A stretch of 50,125 nucleotides of DNA from Thermotalea metallivorans (lineage in GTDB: Bacteria; Bacillota; Clostridia; Peptostreptococcales; Thermotaleaceae): assembly GCF_001562415.1 (NCBI RefSeq), contig NZ_LOEE01000061.1:1-50125 (forward strand), written 5' to 3'. Positions 8,109 through 16,389 of the stretch are shown here, one piece after another. Both the position numbers and the translations under genes were made by a program. Below the pieces are notes generated by a model. That model worked only from the letters and a program-made list of their open reading frames with translations, was not told the DNA's origin and ran no database searches. Numbering within the stretch: position 1 is the stretch's first letter; each line of letters starts with the position of its first letter.

Positions 8109-9032
8109 TTATTCAAAATGAAAAAGGGGGGTGCTTAAATATCTTTCACCATAGCTAGGTATGACAACGACGATTTTCTTTCCCTTTCCTAACTCTTTGG
8201 CTTTCTGTACAGCCCCCCATACGGCTGCTCCTGAGGAGATGCCTACGAGAATTCCTTCCTCCTTCGCCATTCTTCTTGCCATTTCCATAGCATCTTCGCT
8301 ATCTACGGGGATAATCTCATCAATGACATTCATATTCAATATTTTGGGTATAAACCCGGCACCAATCCCTTGGATTTTATGGGGCCCCGGTTGACCCCCA
8401 GACAGCACGGGCGAATCTTTCGGTTCAACGGCCACAATTTTTACGTCTTTTATTTTCTTTTTAATAACCTCTCCTACCCCCGTGATCGTTCCACCTGTAC
8501 CTACACCCGCCACAAACATATCAAATTGGTTATCCATTTGATCTAAGATTTCCTGTGCAGTTGTATTCCTGTGAATCTCCGGATTTGCTGCATTTTCAAA
8601 TTGCTGGGGCATAAAATATGCAGGATTTTCTTTCACAATTTCCAATGCCTTTTCAATAGCTCCTTTCATGCCTTTTGTCCCATCTGTCAGTACAAGCTCC
8701 GCACCAAAAGCCTTTAACAATTTTCTTCTTTCTATACTCATGGTTTCCGGCATGACCAAGATACATTTATATCCCTTTGCTGCAGCAATCATGGCCAAAC
8801 CTATTCCCGTATTGCCACTGGTAGGCTCAACAATGACGGAACCCTCTTTCAACAGGCCTTCTTTCTCAGCGGCTTCAATCATACTAAGTGCAATTCTGTC
8901 TTTTACGCTGCTTCCCGGATTATAAAACTCTAATTTTGCATAAATTTCTGCATCGTCTTTTCCAACAACTCTATTTAGCTTCACCATCGGTGTATTCCCT
9001 ATTAACTCAGTGATATTTTTGGCGATTTTCAT
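8109..9032 (-). CDS. cysK: Cysteine synthase (O-acetylserine sulfhydrylase)
   Basis: A 307-residue PLP enzyme of fold type II, converting O-acetylserine and sulfide to cysteine. Visible landmarks are [13 protein letters not shown] at the N terminus, the PLP lysine in SSVKDR (K44), the substrate loop [18 protein letters not shown] for phosphate binding, and SSGAAVWGA near the C terminus. The start at ATG 9030-9032 is chosen because GGAGGG is five bases upstream; two upstream ATGs in the same frame lack usable spacing. No T-box or S-box is visible upstream. Cystathionine beta-synthase would be longer. Confidence 0.93.
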   Translation of the reverse strand: MKIAKNITELIGNTPMVKLNRVVGKDDAEIYAKLEFYNPGSSVKDRIALSMIEAAEKEGLLKEGSVIVEPTSGNTGIGLAMIAAAKGYKCILVMPETMSIERRKLLKAFGAELVLTDGTKGMKGAIEKALEIVKENPAYFMPQQFENAANPEIHRNTTAQEILDQMDNQFDMFVAGVGTGGTITGVGEVIKKKIKDVKIVAVEPKDSPVLSGGQPGPHKIQGIGAGFIPKILNMNVIDEIIPVDSEDAMEMARRMAKEEGILVGISSGAAVWGAVQKAKELGKGKKIVVVIPSYGERYLSTPLFHFE

Positions 9033-9213
9033 CATATCCCTCCAATTCATAGTATTCTTATCGGATTTATTGGTTTCATTTTATAACATTTATCCATTTT
9101 CGTCAATAGACTTATAAAATATTTTATAAAGATAACAATAATATATATGAAAACATTCTGTGAAATTATTATTGGGATTCTTTTGGACAAATATGTAATG
9201 AATAGGTGATTCC

Positions 9214-9576
9214 ATGGGAAAAAGCACTTTTTCTATAAAATTGATTCTCTTAGGTCTCATTACAGGGCTTGTCAACGGATTATTTGGCTCCGGCGGTGGG
9301 ACTGTCCTTGTTCCTGGCATGTTTTTTATTTTAGGAATAGAGGAACACAAAGCCCATGCCACGGCTATTTCCGTGATCCTACCCTTAACCTTGGTAAGCA
9401 TGTTTATCTATTTTCGATATGGGATCATTGTTTGGGATGTAACCATCAAAGTAGCACTGGGGGGCATTTTGGGAGGATATATCGGAGCAAAACTGTTGAA
9501 CCGCATTCCCAGCAATTTATTGCGGAAAGGTTTTGCCCTTTTTATGATGATTGCAGCACTAAGGATGGTGTTTTAA
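9214..9576 (+). CDS. TauE/SafE (DUF81) permease, N-terminal half protein
   Basis: A 120-residue membrane protein with about four transmembrane segments: ILLGLITGLVNGLFGSGGGT, then IEEHKAHATAISVILPLTLVSM. The glycine-rich GLFGSGGGT loop is the TauE/SafE hallmark. The family exports sulfite or other sulfur-containing organic anions. The usual single protein has two homologous halves; here the halves are separate genes. ATG 9214 has AGGTGATTCC directly upstream. The stop TAA overlaps the next ATG by one base (TAATG), implying translational coupling. cysK is the divergent neighbour, a loose link to sulfur metabolism. Confidence 0.82.
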   Translation: MGKSTFSIKLILLGLITGLVNGLFGSGGGTVLVPGMFFILGIEEHKAHATAISVILPLTLVSMFIYFRYGIIVWDVTIKVALGGILGGYIGAKLLNRIPSNLLRKGFALFMMIAALRMVF

Positions 9577-9938
9577 TGTTTTTGATTCTCATAGGCTTAT
9601 TCTCCGGCATTATCGGCGGTATGGGCATAGGGGGTGGCACTATTTTAATTCCTGCCCTCATTATGTTTACATCCCTTACCCAGCACCAAGGGCAAAGTGT
9701 GAATTTGCTGTCATTTGTACCAGTAGCTGTCGTTGCTCTTATCACCCATTTTCGAAATAAAAACATCGAATTGCAATTATGTCTCCCTCTCATCGCCACG
9801 GGAGTACTTGGTGCCGTGGCAGGATCATATTTGGCAGTAAATCTTCCTTCCAATTTATTAAGAAAGTTGTTTGGCGTCTTCCTTTTTTTTATGGGACTAT
9901 ATGAATTTTTTTGGAAAGACAAAAGCCGTACAAAATAG
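9576..9938 (+). CDS. TauE/SafE (DUF81) permease, C-terminal half protein
   Basis: This second 120-residue half has the repeat signature LIGLFSGIIGGMGIGGGTILIPAL and TQHQGQSVNLLSFVPVAVVALITH. It is parallel to the first half, so the two products probably assemble into one transporter. The start is ATG 9576-9578, overlapping the stop of the upstream gene; a longer open frame in the same register begins at 9432 but would overlap the upstream gene by 145 bases. The 3' end runs into a bidirectional terminator shared with the convergent CoA-binding protein gene. Confidence 0.82.
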   Translation: MFLILIGLFSGIIGGMGIGGGTILIPALIMFTSLTQHQGQSVNLLSFVPVAVVALITHFRNKNIELQLCLPLIATGVLGAVAGSYLAVNLPSNLLRKLFGVFLFFMGLYEFFWKDKSRTK

Positions 9939-9949
9939 TACGACTTTTT
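9921..9949. terminator. Bidirectional terminator between convergent genes
   Basis: Arms AAAAGCCGTAC / GTACGACTTTTT with one mismatch span the stop codons of both the permease gene (9938) and the CoA-binding gene (9948). A and T runs lie on both sides. Confidence 0.7.
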
Positions 9950-10331
9950 AGCCCAGGGCCACCAACACACAATGATGATAAACCACCTGCAGTCCTTTAT
10001 CTTCTGCCAATTGGACAGCTTCTTCGTCAAAAGAGCCCGGCTGAAACCAAAGGTATTTTATTCCTGCCTCTGCAATATCCGGTATAAACTTTTTGCTGAT
10101 AGGGGGAGATACTACCATATCCACGCAATCAGGCTTTACGGGCAATTCAGCAATGCTGTGATAGCACCGATCTCCCTCTACCTCATCATAGTTGGGATTT
10201 ACGGCATATACTTCATACCCTTTGCTTTTCAGCTTTTTATATATCTTATTTCCAAATTTTTCAGTGTTGGGTGTTGCCCCTACAACAGCCCACACTTTTT
10301 TGCTGAGCATTTCCTTTTTTAATTGCTCCAT
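9948..10331 (-). CDS. CoA-binding (YccU-type) protein
   Basis: A 127-residue Rossmann-fold protein: VWAVVGATPNTEKFGNKIYKKLKSKGYEVYAVNP is the CoA_binding_2 pattern with the nucleotide loop VGATPN. YLWFQPGSFDEEAVQLAEDKG and a final HHCVLVALG follow. Members bind CoA or acyl-CoA and may sense it; the physiological role is not established. ATG 10329-10331 lies ten bases after AAAGGAGG, a slightly long gap, but no better start exists in frame. Confidence 0.85.
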   Translation of the reverse strand: MEQLKKEMLSKKVWAVVGATPNTEKFGNKIYKKLKSKGYEVYAVNPNYDEVEGDRCYHSIAELPVKPDCVDMVVSPPISKKFIPDIAEAGIKYLWFQPGSFDEEAVQLAEDKGLQVVYHHCVLVALG

Positions 10332-10395
10332 ATGTACAAAACCTCCTTTGCTGTTTCCTATGATCATTTATACCCTCTTTTGTCTTTCACTATTC

Positions 10396-11055
10396 TTAGA
10401 AAAATGATTCTCCCATCAAAACACCGTCATATTCATTCAGATACAAGGTATCCACAACGCCAATTTCTGCTCTTGCGCTGGTTAGATTGAGTACTTGCTT
10501 GATCATTTCATCCCTCTCATCCATCTTTACATAGACGTACAGATTGACAGCATCGTCAAAAACCGTATCTTTGATCACATATCCACGATTGAGAATTTCA
10601 TTTTGTACTTTCCCCAGCCATGAATAATCTATCCGTATTTTTATCGTGTGATAAAGCACCTTTTCTATGACCTTGGCTTCATTTAACGCGAGCTTTGCCG
10701 TAGATGTATAAGCTCTAACCAAGCCTCCCGTTCCCAGCTTGATACCTCCAAAGTATCTTGTTACCACAATCACCGTATTTTTGATATCTTCCTTTTTCAA
10801 CATATCCAATATGGGTACTCCTGCCGTACCGGCCGGCTCTCCGTCATCGCTGTATCGCTGTATTTCGCTGTTTTCTCCAAATATATAAACAGGCACGTTA
10901 TGGGTAGCATTTTTATGACGTGTTTTGATCATTTCAATAAATTCAATGGCTTCTTCTTCACTCCCAATAGGTTTTACATAACCGATAAACCTCGACTTTT
11001 CGATCACATGCTCCGCTTCCCCATAACCAAAAACAGTTTTATATCTCTTTAGCAT
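10396..11055 (-). CDS. yigZ: YigZ/IMPACT family protein
   Basis: A 219-residue protein. The N-terminal UPF0029/IMPACT domain shows IEKSRFIGYVKP, ATHNVPVYIFG, YSDDGEPAGTAGVPILDML and VTRYFGGIKLGTGGLVRAY; a C-terminal DUF1949 ferredoxin-like domain follows. Related proteins are thought to act near the ribosome or in translation stress, but the bacterial role is unclear. ATG 11053-11055 has GGAGGG six bases upstream; the longer frame to 11112 lacks a site. It follows the Nudix gene by 56 bases on the same strand and is probably cotranscribed. Confidence 0.88.
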   Translation of the reverse strand: MLKRYKTVFGYGEAEHVIEKSRFIGYVKPIGSEEEAIEFIEMIKTRHKNATHNVPVYIFGENSEIQRYSDDGEPAGTAGVPILDMLKKEDIKNTVIVVTRYFGGIKLGTGGLVRAYTSTAKLALNEAKVIEKVLYHTIKIRIDYSWLGKVQNEILNRGYVIKDTVFDDAVNLYVYVKMDERDEMIKQVLNLTSARAEIGVVDTLYLNEYDGVLMGESFF

Positions 11056-11111
11056 TGCCTTCCCTCCGTAAAAAATAATCAGAGAGCAGCAATCACTACT
11101 CTCTGGTACCA

Positions 11112-11543
11112 TTATACCACGAATTCACTGTTGATTAAGTCTTTATATTTTCTATAGGAGAGACTAACGAGAGATTTGTCTTGGCTGTAGGTAATTTTTT
11201 CAATTGCTTCATCAATCGGATAAAAACCTACTTCCTTGAAGCCCAATTCTTCGTTCAGGACGCATTGATCGTTGGATGCCGTCATAAGATACCATATAAT
11301 CTCGTTGCATACGGGTCTTTGTCTCGTAATAGAATAAAATTCGTAACAGGTTTCTCCAATCGGTGAGACGATTTCTGCATTTACACCGGTTTCTTCCTTT
11401 ACACGGCTTAACGCAACATCTCTTGAGAGATTCCCATTACGAATTACACCTTTAGGCAACACCCATTCATCTTTTTCATTTTTTAAAAGCAGCACCTTAT
11501 CTTCAAAAAATACCACACCACCGGCACAATTTCTAAAGAGCAT
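11112..11543 (-). CDS. Nudix hydrolase family protein with altered Nudix box
   Basis: A 143-residue protein with the Nudix fold: NCAGGVVFFEDKVLLLKNEKDEWVLPKGVI, then the box region GNLSRDVALSRVKEETGV. Against the consensus G-x5-E-x7-REU-x-EE-x-GU, the first glutamate is asparagine and the RE pair is Ser-Arg; the metal-ligand EE is kept. The family hydrolyses nucleoside diphosphates linked to another moiety; substrate and even activity are open here. ATG 11541-11543 is preceded by GGAGGGAGG. The downstream neighbour is yigZ. Confidence 0.8.
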   Translation of the reverse strand: MLFRNCAGGVVFFEDKVLLLKNEKDEWVLPKGVIRNGNLSRDVALSRVKEETGVNAEIVSPIGETCYEFYSITRQRPVCNEIIWYLMTASNDQCVLNEELGFKEVGFYPIDEAIEKITYSQDKSLVSLSYRKYKDLINSEFVV

Positions 11544-11655
11544 AGCCAATTCCTCCCTCCTATTTATTACTACTATCATACAACAAATAGCAATGCAAGG
11601 CAAGACTATTCTGAATTTTTAGATTAAAATATCTCAAACATTTAAATAACAAATA

Positions 11656-11684
11656 TTGCAACAGTCTGTCTAAAATTATATTCT
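11656..11684 (+). promoter_or_regulatory. Candidate promoter for the DUF3189 gene
   Basis: TTGCAA (11656-11661), 17-base spacer, TATTCT (11679-11684). It would give a leader of roughly 110 bases before the gene at 11802. Confidence 0.35.
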
Positions 11685-11801
11685 AATCCTATTCCTAGTA
11701 TTCCATTTTTTTCAAATCTCATACATTTGCAGGTTTATAATTTCATGCTTTTTTACGTATACTAATAAAGCAATTCTAAGGATTCATCGGAGGTGATTTT
11801 T

Positions 11802-12257
11802 CTGCATGTTATTTATCACTGTGTCGGGGGCTCCCATTCTTCCACGACTGCCGCAGCTATTCATTTGAATATGCTGCCCATGGATTACGTCCCCAACAAA
11901 TATGATTTTTTGAATGTTCCCTTTTATGATGTGCTGGAAAAAACCGACCGGGGCAAAATCATTTTCCGAGGAACCGATGAGAAGGGCCACAAAATCTATA
12001 CCCTCAGCCGGCAATTTGCCCCCCATTTGGTTATACCGGCCATCCAAGACACGTGGAAGATACTGGGTCAAAGGGAGGAGGATCTCTTGATTGTCAATAC
12101 ATTGTCCAGCGTAAATTGGCTCATGAAAATCGGGGGATTTTCCTCAAGAAGACTAAAATGGGTGAAATTCGGCCGTCCCATTGTCATTCGAGGGACACAA
12201 TCCGCCTATATGAACATTGTAAACATCGTTCAACAAACAAAAGAGAAACTAAGCTAA
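11802..12257 (+). CDS. DUF3189 family protein
   Basis: About 151 residues beginning HVIYHCVGGSHSSTTAAAIHLNMLP, the recognised N-terminal pattern of DUF3189, found in spore-forming Firmicutes and of unknown function. The YHC-x2-GGSHSS segment looks like a phosphate-binding loop. The start is unusual: a near-perfect GGAGGTGAT site sits at 11789-11797, the in-frame GTG (11793) overlaps it, and the first in-frame codon at proper distance is CTG 11802, giving the residue count expected of the family. The gene converges on hflX, 14 bases away, with no obvious terminator. Confidence 0.8.
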   Translation: MHVIYHCVGGSHSSTTAAAIHLNMLPMDYVPNKYDFLNVPFYDVLEKTDRGKIIFRGTDEKGHKIYTLSRQFAPHLVIPAIQDTWKILGQREEDLLIVNTLSSVNWLMKIGGFSSRRLKWVKFGRPIVIRGTQSAYMNIVNIVQQTKEKLS

Positions 12258-12271
12258 CCTGTTCTACACGC

Positions 12272-13591
12272 TCACTCTGCCATCTCTGCTTTATTCACCT
12301 GATACTGCCTATACTTATTATAATCTGCAGGTCCCACCGTCGTCTCCACCAAAACGCCATCTTCCCTATACTCTGTTTTTACCACCTTTGTCTTATCGCA
12401 CAAATAGGATACAATATCGCCTTTGCTATAAGGAAGCAGTAGGCTTACCTTTTTCATGTTGCTAAAAAGCTTGTCTTTGATCATTTGCATCAAAATATCT
12501 ATCCCAATATCTTTCAATGCGGACAGATGCACTATATTTTCTCCCCTGGGTATAAGGGCAGATTGATCTTCTTGCTTGTCTATCTTGTTGAAAATCAAAA
12601 TGGTAGGCTTGTCCTTTACCCCCAGCTCATTTAATACCTTCTCCGTTACCTTGATCTGCATCTCAAAATCCTCATTGGTGGCATCTACCACATGTAAAAG
12701 CAAATTAGCCTCTTGGACTTCTTCCAAAGTGGCTTTAAAAGCTTCCACCAAGGAATGGGGCAGCTTGCTGACAAAACCTACGGTATCGATCAGAATAAAC
12801 TCCTCCTTGCTGGGCAGAACCATCTTGCGATGGGCTGTATCTAAAGTAGCAAAGAGCATATCCTCCACGTATACTTCTTTTTCTTCCTGCTGCACCCCCG
12901 ATATGCTCATCAATTTATTCATCAATGTAGATTTTCCTGCATTGGTATAGCCTACGAGGGCAACCACAGGGATCTCACTCTTTCTTCTTTTGGTTCGCTG
13001 GGTTTCACGATTCTTTCTGATTTCTTCCAGTTGATGGCGAATATCGGAAATTCGATCCAATATATGCCTTCTGTCCAACTCTAATTTTTTTTCACCGGGG
13101 CCCCTTGTTCCAATTCCGGCTCCTGTTCTTGACAAAGAATTTCCCAATCCGATCAATCTGGGCAACCGATATCTTAACTGGGCCAATTCTACCTGTAATT
13201 TTCCTTCCTTTGACTGAGCTCTTTGGGCAAAAATATCAAGGATTAAGGTTGTCCGATCGATGACCGTAACCTCCATCAGCTCTTCCAGATTTCGGATTTG
13301 AGCACCTGACAGCTCATCATTAAAGATCACCAGGTTTGCATCCAAGGCTCGACAGAATATTTTTATCTCTTCGGCCTTTCCCTTACCTATATAATAGGCT
13401 GCATCAACCCTGGGCCTGTTTTGAACCACCATATCAAGGACTACGGCTCCGGCTGCCTTTGCCAGTTCCTTCAATTCTTCCATGGAATTTTCGATTGTAG
13501 TGATCTCATCCCTGGTTCCTGTACTGAGTCCCACCAATATGGCCCTTTGTTCTATAACATTTATGATCTCATTGTTCTCGTTAAATTGCAT
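12272..13591 (-). CDS. hflX: Ribosome-associated GTPase HflX
   Basis: A 439-residue Obg-HflX family GTPase that binds 50S subunits and helps split stalled ribosomes. The N-terminal domain contains RPRVDAAYYIGKGKAEEI and RTTLILDIFAQRAQSKEGKLQVELAQL. The linker has GIGTRGPGEKKLELDRR. G1 is GYTNAGKST, G3 is DTVGF, G4 is NKID. The start is placed at ATG 13589-13591: the 25 upstream codons contain a TATAAT-like -10 box and lack a site. A small C-terminal domain follows the G domain. Confidence 0.93.
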   Translation of the reverse strand: MQFNENNEIINVIEQRAILVGLSTGTRDEITTIENSMEELKELAKAAGAVVLDMVVQNRPRVDAAYYIGKGKAEEIKIFCRALDANLVIFNDELSGAQIRNLEELMEVTVIDRTTLILDIFAQRAQSKEGKLQVELAQLRYRLPRLIGLGNSLSRTGAGIGTRGPGEKKLELDRRHILDRISDIRHQLEEIRKNRETQRTKRRKSEIPVVALVGYTNAGKSTLMNKLMSISGVQQEEKEVYVEDMLFATLDTAHRKMVLPSKEEFILIDTVGFVSKLPHSLVEAFKATLEEVQEANLLLHVVDATNEDFEMQIKVTEKVLNELGVKDKPTILIFNKIDKQEDQSALIPRGENIVHLSALKDIGIDILMQMIKDKLFSNMKKVSLLLPYSKGDIVSYLCDKTKVVKTEYREDGVLVETTVGPADYNKYRQYQVNKAEMAE

Positions 13592-13699
13592 ACCCTCACC
13601 AACCTTATCTCTTTCTATACCATATATTATACTCGAAAATTCCAAAAAGACATCTATTTTATCCAAATCGAACCTTCAAGTTAAAGTTCAACCTTAACT

Positions 13700-14380
13700 T
13701 TAATTTATTTCCGTAGGAGCCACGTTCAACATTTGATCCTTCGGCACAAAAATATAATTTTGCGGTACTTTGCCAACAATAATGGTTTCAGCAATGGGTA
13801 CAGAAGTCTCTACGGCCGTCGTATTGGATGAGAAGGGAACAATAATTTTCACTTGGGTCTTTACAATCAAATATATCTTATGCCTCGTTTGGTTGATGCC
13901 GGATTGTTCAAATTCTGTTTTAAAGTCTACATTGACCATGCCGATGGGGGTTACATTGATGTTGATTTTTGGTCCGTATTGGGCCAGCAGTTGGCTGCCA
14001 AATACGTTGCCTAGGGGAACCTTTACGGAAGATGCCCTTATATTTTTGATATTGTCTTGCACGGACAAAGCTACCTCCGATGCCAGCTTGTTCATCATCA
14101 TGGTGTTGGCTTGCATCATTGTCACATTGCCTTCACCGTCTGTTCTGATAAAAATCAAATCCTGATATTTGATATCATCTGATACCTTTGCATTTACCGA
14201 TTCATTAATTGCCCTTGTAGCGATTTCCCGTGCTTTTACTTCCGCAATGGCTAAGACCGCCGGCTTTATTTTTTGGTCCACAAAGAGAAAGCTATAGATC
14301 ACCAGCAAGAATGTAATAACGATTGTCATAAATGCCTTTAGGTTCCCTTTTTTACGGTGATATTTTCTTCGATAAATCAA
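13700..14380 (-). CDS. yunB: Sporulation protein YunB
   Basis: A 226-residue protein with a short basic N terminus and one transmembrane segment (FMTIVITFLLVIYSFLFV), the rest extracytoplasmic. AIAEVKAREIATRAINESVN, QDNIKNIRASSVKVPLGNVFGSQLLAQYGP and VDFKTEFEQSGINQTRHKIYL are characteristic of YunB, a sigma-E-controlled protein needed for efficient sporulation in Bacillus. The start is TTG 14378-14380 behind AGGAGGGGGTGAT. A sigma-E-like promoter lies upstream at 14408-14437. Confidence 0.9.
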   Translation of the reverse strand: MIYRRKYHRKKGNLKAFMTIVITFLLVIYSFLFVDQKIKPAVLAIAEVKAREIATRAINESVNAKVSDDIKYQDLIFIRTDGEGNVTMMQANTMMMNKLASEVALSVQDNIKNIRASSVKVPLGNVFGSQLLAQYGPKININVTPIGMVNVDFKTEFEQSGINQTRHKIYLIVKTQVKIIVPFSSNTTAVETSVPIAETIIVGKVPQNYIFVPKDQMLNVAPTEIN

Positions 14381-14407
14381 AAAATCACCCCCTCCTATTC
14401 ATCATAT

Positions 14408-14437
14408 GATTTATGGGGATGATTTAGTGATATATTC
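14408..14437 (-). promoter_or_regulatory. Candidate sigma-E promoter of yunB
   Basis: On the minus strand GAATATA, 15 bases, CATAAATC; the sigma-E consensus is KMATATT and CATACANT at 14-15 bases. Two to three mismatches. The position, about 25 bases before the ribosome binding site, fits. Confidence 0.4.
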
Positions 14438-14438
14438 T

Positions 14439-14638
14439 TTTCTTTGTTCTCTTCACCCGAAAAACCCGGAAGGCCTTCCCCTTTCATCTGAAAGAATCAT
14501 CTGCTAGATCATATTCGTCCAAACTTTCGTTTCTAAATGTTAGGGGATTTTTAGGATAGGTTTGCTTGTTCCTTCTAATTGCCTAATTGCAATAAATGAC
14601 ACCGTCAGGCAGCATGGTTTTTATGACATCAGTCAATT
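14439..14638. other. Intergenic stretch without recognised gene
   Basis: About 200 bases between the yunB promoter region and the end of scrB. It contains a 12-base palindrome GGAAGGCCTTCC at 14468-14479. I see no terminator for scrB and no open frame worth calling. Confidence 0.6.
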
Positions 14639-16111
14639 TCATAGATCCCATTTTTCTAATTTCCTGATTTTTGCCTTCCCTCCTACAGCATAGAATCGAA
14701 TGCCTCTGCTGCTTTTATTAGGATAGATTCTGCCTGTAAATACCTCTTCCCCATCATTCAAAAAAATTTCCACGGAAGAGGTGTCCATAAAAATATGAAA
14801 CTGAATTATTTCCCTGTCCTTTACAGAACACCGTCGAATTCCTTTATATCCTCTGCCGCTATGGTTTCTGTTGAATTCCACCTTCTTGGTTTCCAAACTA
14901 TAGGAAATGATGGTTCTTTCTTTCCCGTCCTCAGAACATCTTAATTTTATGCCAAATTCCTTGGCATCTTTCACTTCAAATTCAACCAGCAACTCCAAAA
15001 CATCTCCATGAATATTGGAAAGTATGATTTCTTCATTTTCTACCATGATGTTTCTATAAACTACCGGATTCTTTCGCAATACTTTCAATTCTTCTATAGG
15101 TTTTTGACAAATCTTGTTGCCTTCCCTTACGAGAACCCTTGGCAGGGTCATGGCATGGATCCATCCGTATTCAATTGTCGGGTGTTCCTCCTCCTCGGGC
15201 AAGCCCATCCAAGCAATGAGTATCCTCCGGCCCTTTTCGTCGAGGGTTGTTTGGGCCGCATAAAACTCAAAACCTCTATCCAACTCAGTGAAACCGTGAT
15301 GCTCCATTCGCCCTGTTTTGTAGTCTAATTTTCCGACAAAGTATCCGCATTGATACTTGTTGTTATATAAGTCGCCTTGGGGCTGCAATCCTTGAGGACA
15401 TGCAATCAATACGTCTTTGCCCCCCAATTCGAACATATCAGGACACTCCCACATATATCCGAAATAGCCTAATCCCCCTATACCGGAGCCTGCAACTTCT
15501 CCTATGAACGTCCAGTTTTTCAAATGATCCGATTGAAAAAGCAAAACTCTTCCTTCCCCTTGCATCGTTTGTGCCCCTATGACCATATACCAGCTCCCAT
15601 CTTTTCTCCAAACTTTTGGATCCCGAAAATGTCTTGTATACCCTTGGGGCTGGTTACGCATCACAGGATTCCTTTTGCATTTTTCAAACTGGATACCGTC
15701 TTTGCTTGTAGCAATGCATTGGTAGGTTTCTCTATTTCCCTGGCGGTCCTTTACATTGCCTGTATAGATCAGCGTAAAAATTCCCTGATTGTTTACAGCA
15801 CTTCCTGAATAGCATCCATGGGTCTCATATTCCTCAACAGGTGCCAAAGCAATAGGTAGTTCTTCCCAATGGACCAAATCTTTGCTTCTTATATGGCCCC
15901 AATACTTTAATCCGTGTTTTGTATCAAAGGGATGAAATTGGTAAAATAGATGATAATATCCGTAAATATGAATAAATCCGTTTGGGTCGTTCAACAACCC
16001 GGCAGGAGGCATGATATGATACTTTAATCGATAATAATCCCCTTGGACCAATTCCCTCATTTCTTCTATTCTGTCATATGCTCGTTTCATTTGTTCCATG
16101 TTTTTATCCAT
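14639..16111 (-). CDS. scrB: Sucrose-6-phosphate hydrolase, glycoside hydrolase family 32
   Basis: A 490-residue GH32 enzyme that cleaves beta-fructofuranosides; with the PTS next to it the likely substrate is cytoplasmic sucrose-6-phosphate. The five-bladed propeller shows MPPAGLLNDPNGF (catalytic nucleophile Asp), FRDPKVW (transition-state stabiliser) and MWECPDMF (acid/base Glu). A C-terminal beta-sandwich ends the protein, including the family segment DTSSVEIFLNDGEEVFTGRIYP. No signal peptide is present, consistent with intracellular action. ATG 16109-16111 follows GGTGGTGAG; the upstream extension of the frame overlaps the fructokinase relic and is not used. Confidence 0.9.
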   Translation of the reverse strand: MDKNMEQMKRAYDRIEEMRELVQGDYYRLKYHIMPPAGLLNDPNGFIHIYGYYHLFYQFHPFDTKHGLKYWGHIRSKDLVHWEELPIALAPVEEYETHGCYSGSAVNNQGIFTLIYTGNVKDRQGNRETYQCIATSKDGIQFEKCKRNPVMRNQPQGYTRHFRDPKVWRKDGSWYMVIGAQTMQGEGRVLLFQSDHLKNWTFIGEVAGSGIGGLGYFGYMWECPDMFELGGKDVLIACPQGLQPQGDLYNNKYQCGYFVGKLDYKTGRMEHHGFTELDRGFEFYAAQTTLDEKGRRILIAWMGLPEEEEHPTIEYGWIHAMTLPRVLVREGNKICQKPIEELKVLRKNPVVYRNIMVENEEIILSNIHGDVLELLVEFEVKDAKEFGIKLRCSEDGKERTIISYSLETKKVEFNRNHSGRGYKGIRRCSVKDREIIQFHIFMDTSSVEIFLNDGEEVFTGRIYPNKSSRGIRFYAVGGKAKIRKLEKWDL

Positions 16112-16140
16112 ATGCTCACCACCAAAAGTGAAATCATCCT

Positions 16141-16330
16141 TTACTGACATGCTTCCATTTCCTCCAAAGTAGGCAGTGCGGATATGGCTCCCAATTTCGT
16201 ACAAGCCACTGCACCTGCCCTATTGGCAAAGACCGTTATTTCCTTTATTCTTTTATTCTTTTTCTTCGGTTATGTTTTTCCACAAGTCCCCTCTATAGTT
16301 TGGATCAAAGGAAATAAAAAAAACGTAGAA
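16141..16330 (-). pseudogene. scrK: Fructokinase (PfkB family) relic
   Basis: Two pieces of a PfkB-family sugar kinase can be read on the minus strand between the PTS gene and scrB. One reads ISFDPNYRGDLWKNITEEKE then a stop (about 16260-16320), matching the mid-protein PfkB segment. The other, shifted in frame, reads EITVFANRAGAVACTKLGAI then SALPTLEE and stops at 16141-16143, matching the family C terminus. The N-terminal half and the catalytic GAGD region are missing. A fructokinase is expected at this position in sucrose loci, so this is read as an internally deleted gene. Confidence 0.75.
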
Positions 16331-16349
16331 ATATTGGCTGAAAAGTGGA

Positions 16350-16384
16350 ACAGGAAAAGAGGAGGATTTTCCCCCTCTTTTATT
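16350..16384 (-). terminator. Terminator after the PTS gene
   Basis: On the minus strand AAAAGAGGGGGAAAATCC pairs with the following CTCCTCTTTT, forming a stem with flanking A and T runs just after the EIIBCA stop. It may lower expression of scrB relative to the PTS. Confidence 0.65.
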
Positions 16385-16389
16385 CTACC

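Noticed and set aside
14468-14479. Perfect 12-base palindrome GGAAGGCCTTCC
   Set aside because: Single occurrence in a stretch with no promoter elements next to it; expected by chance at this scale and no regulator can be suggested.
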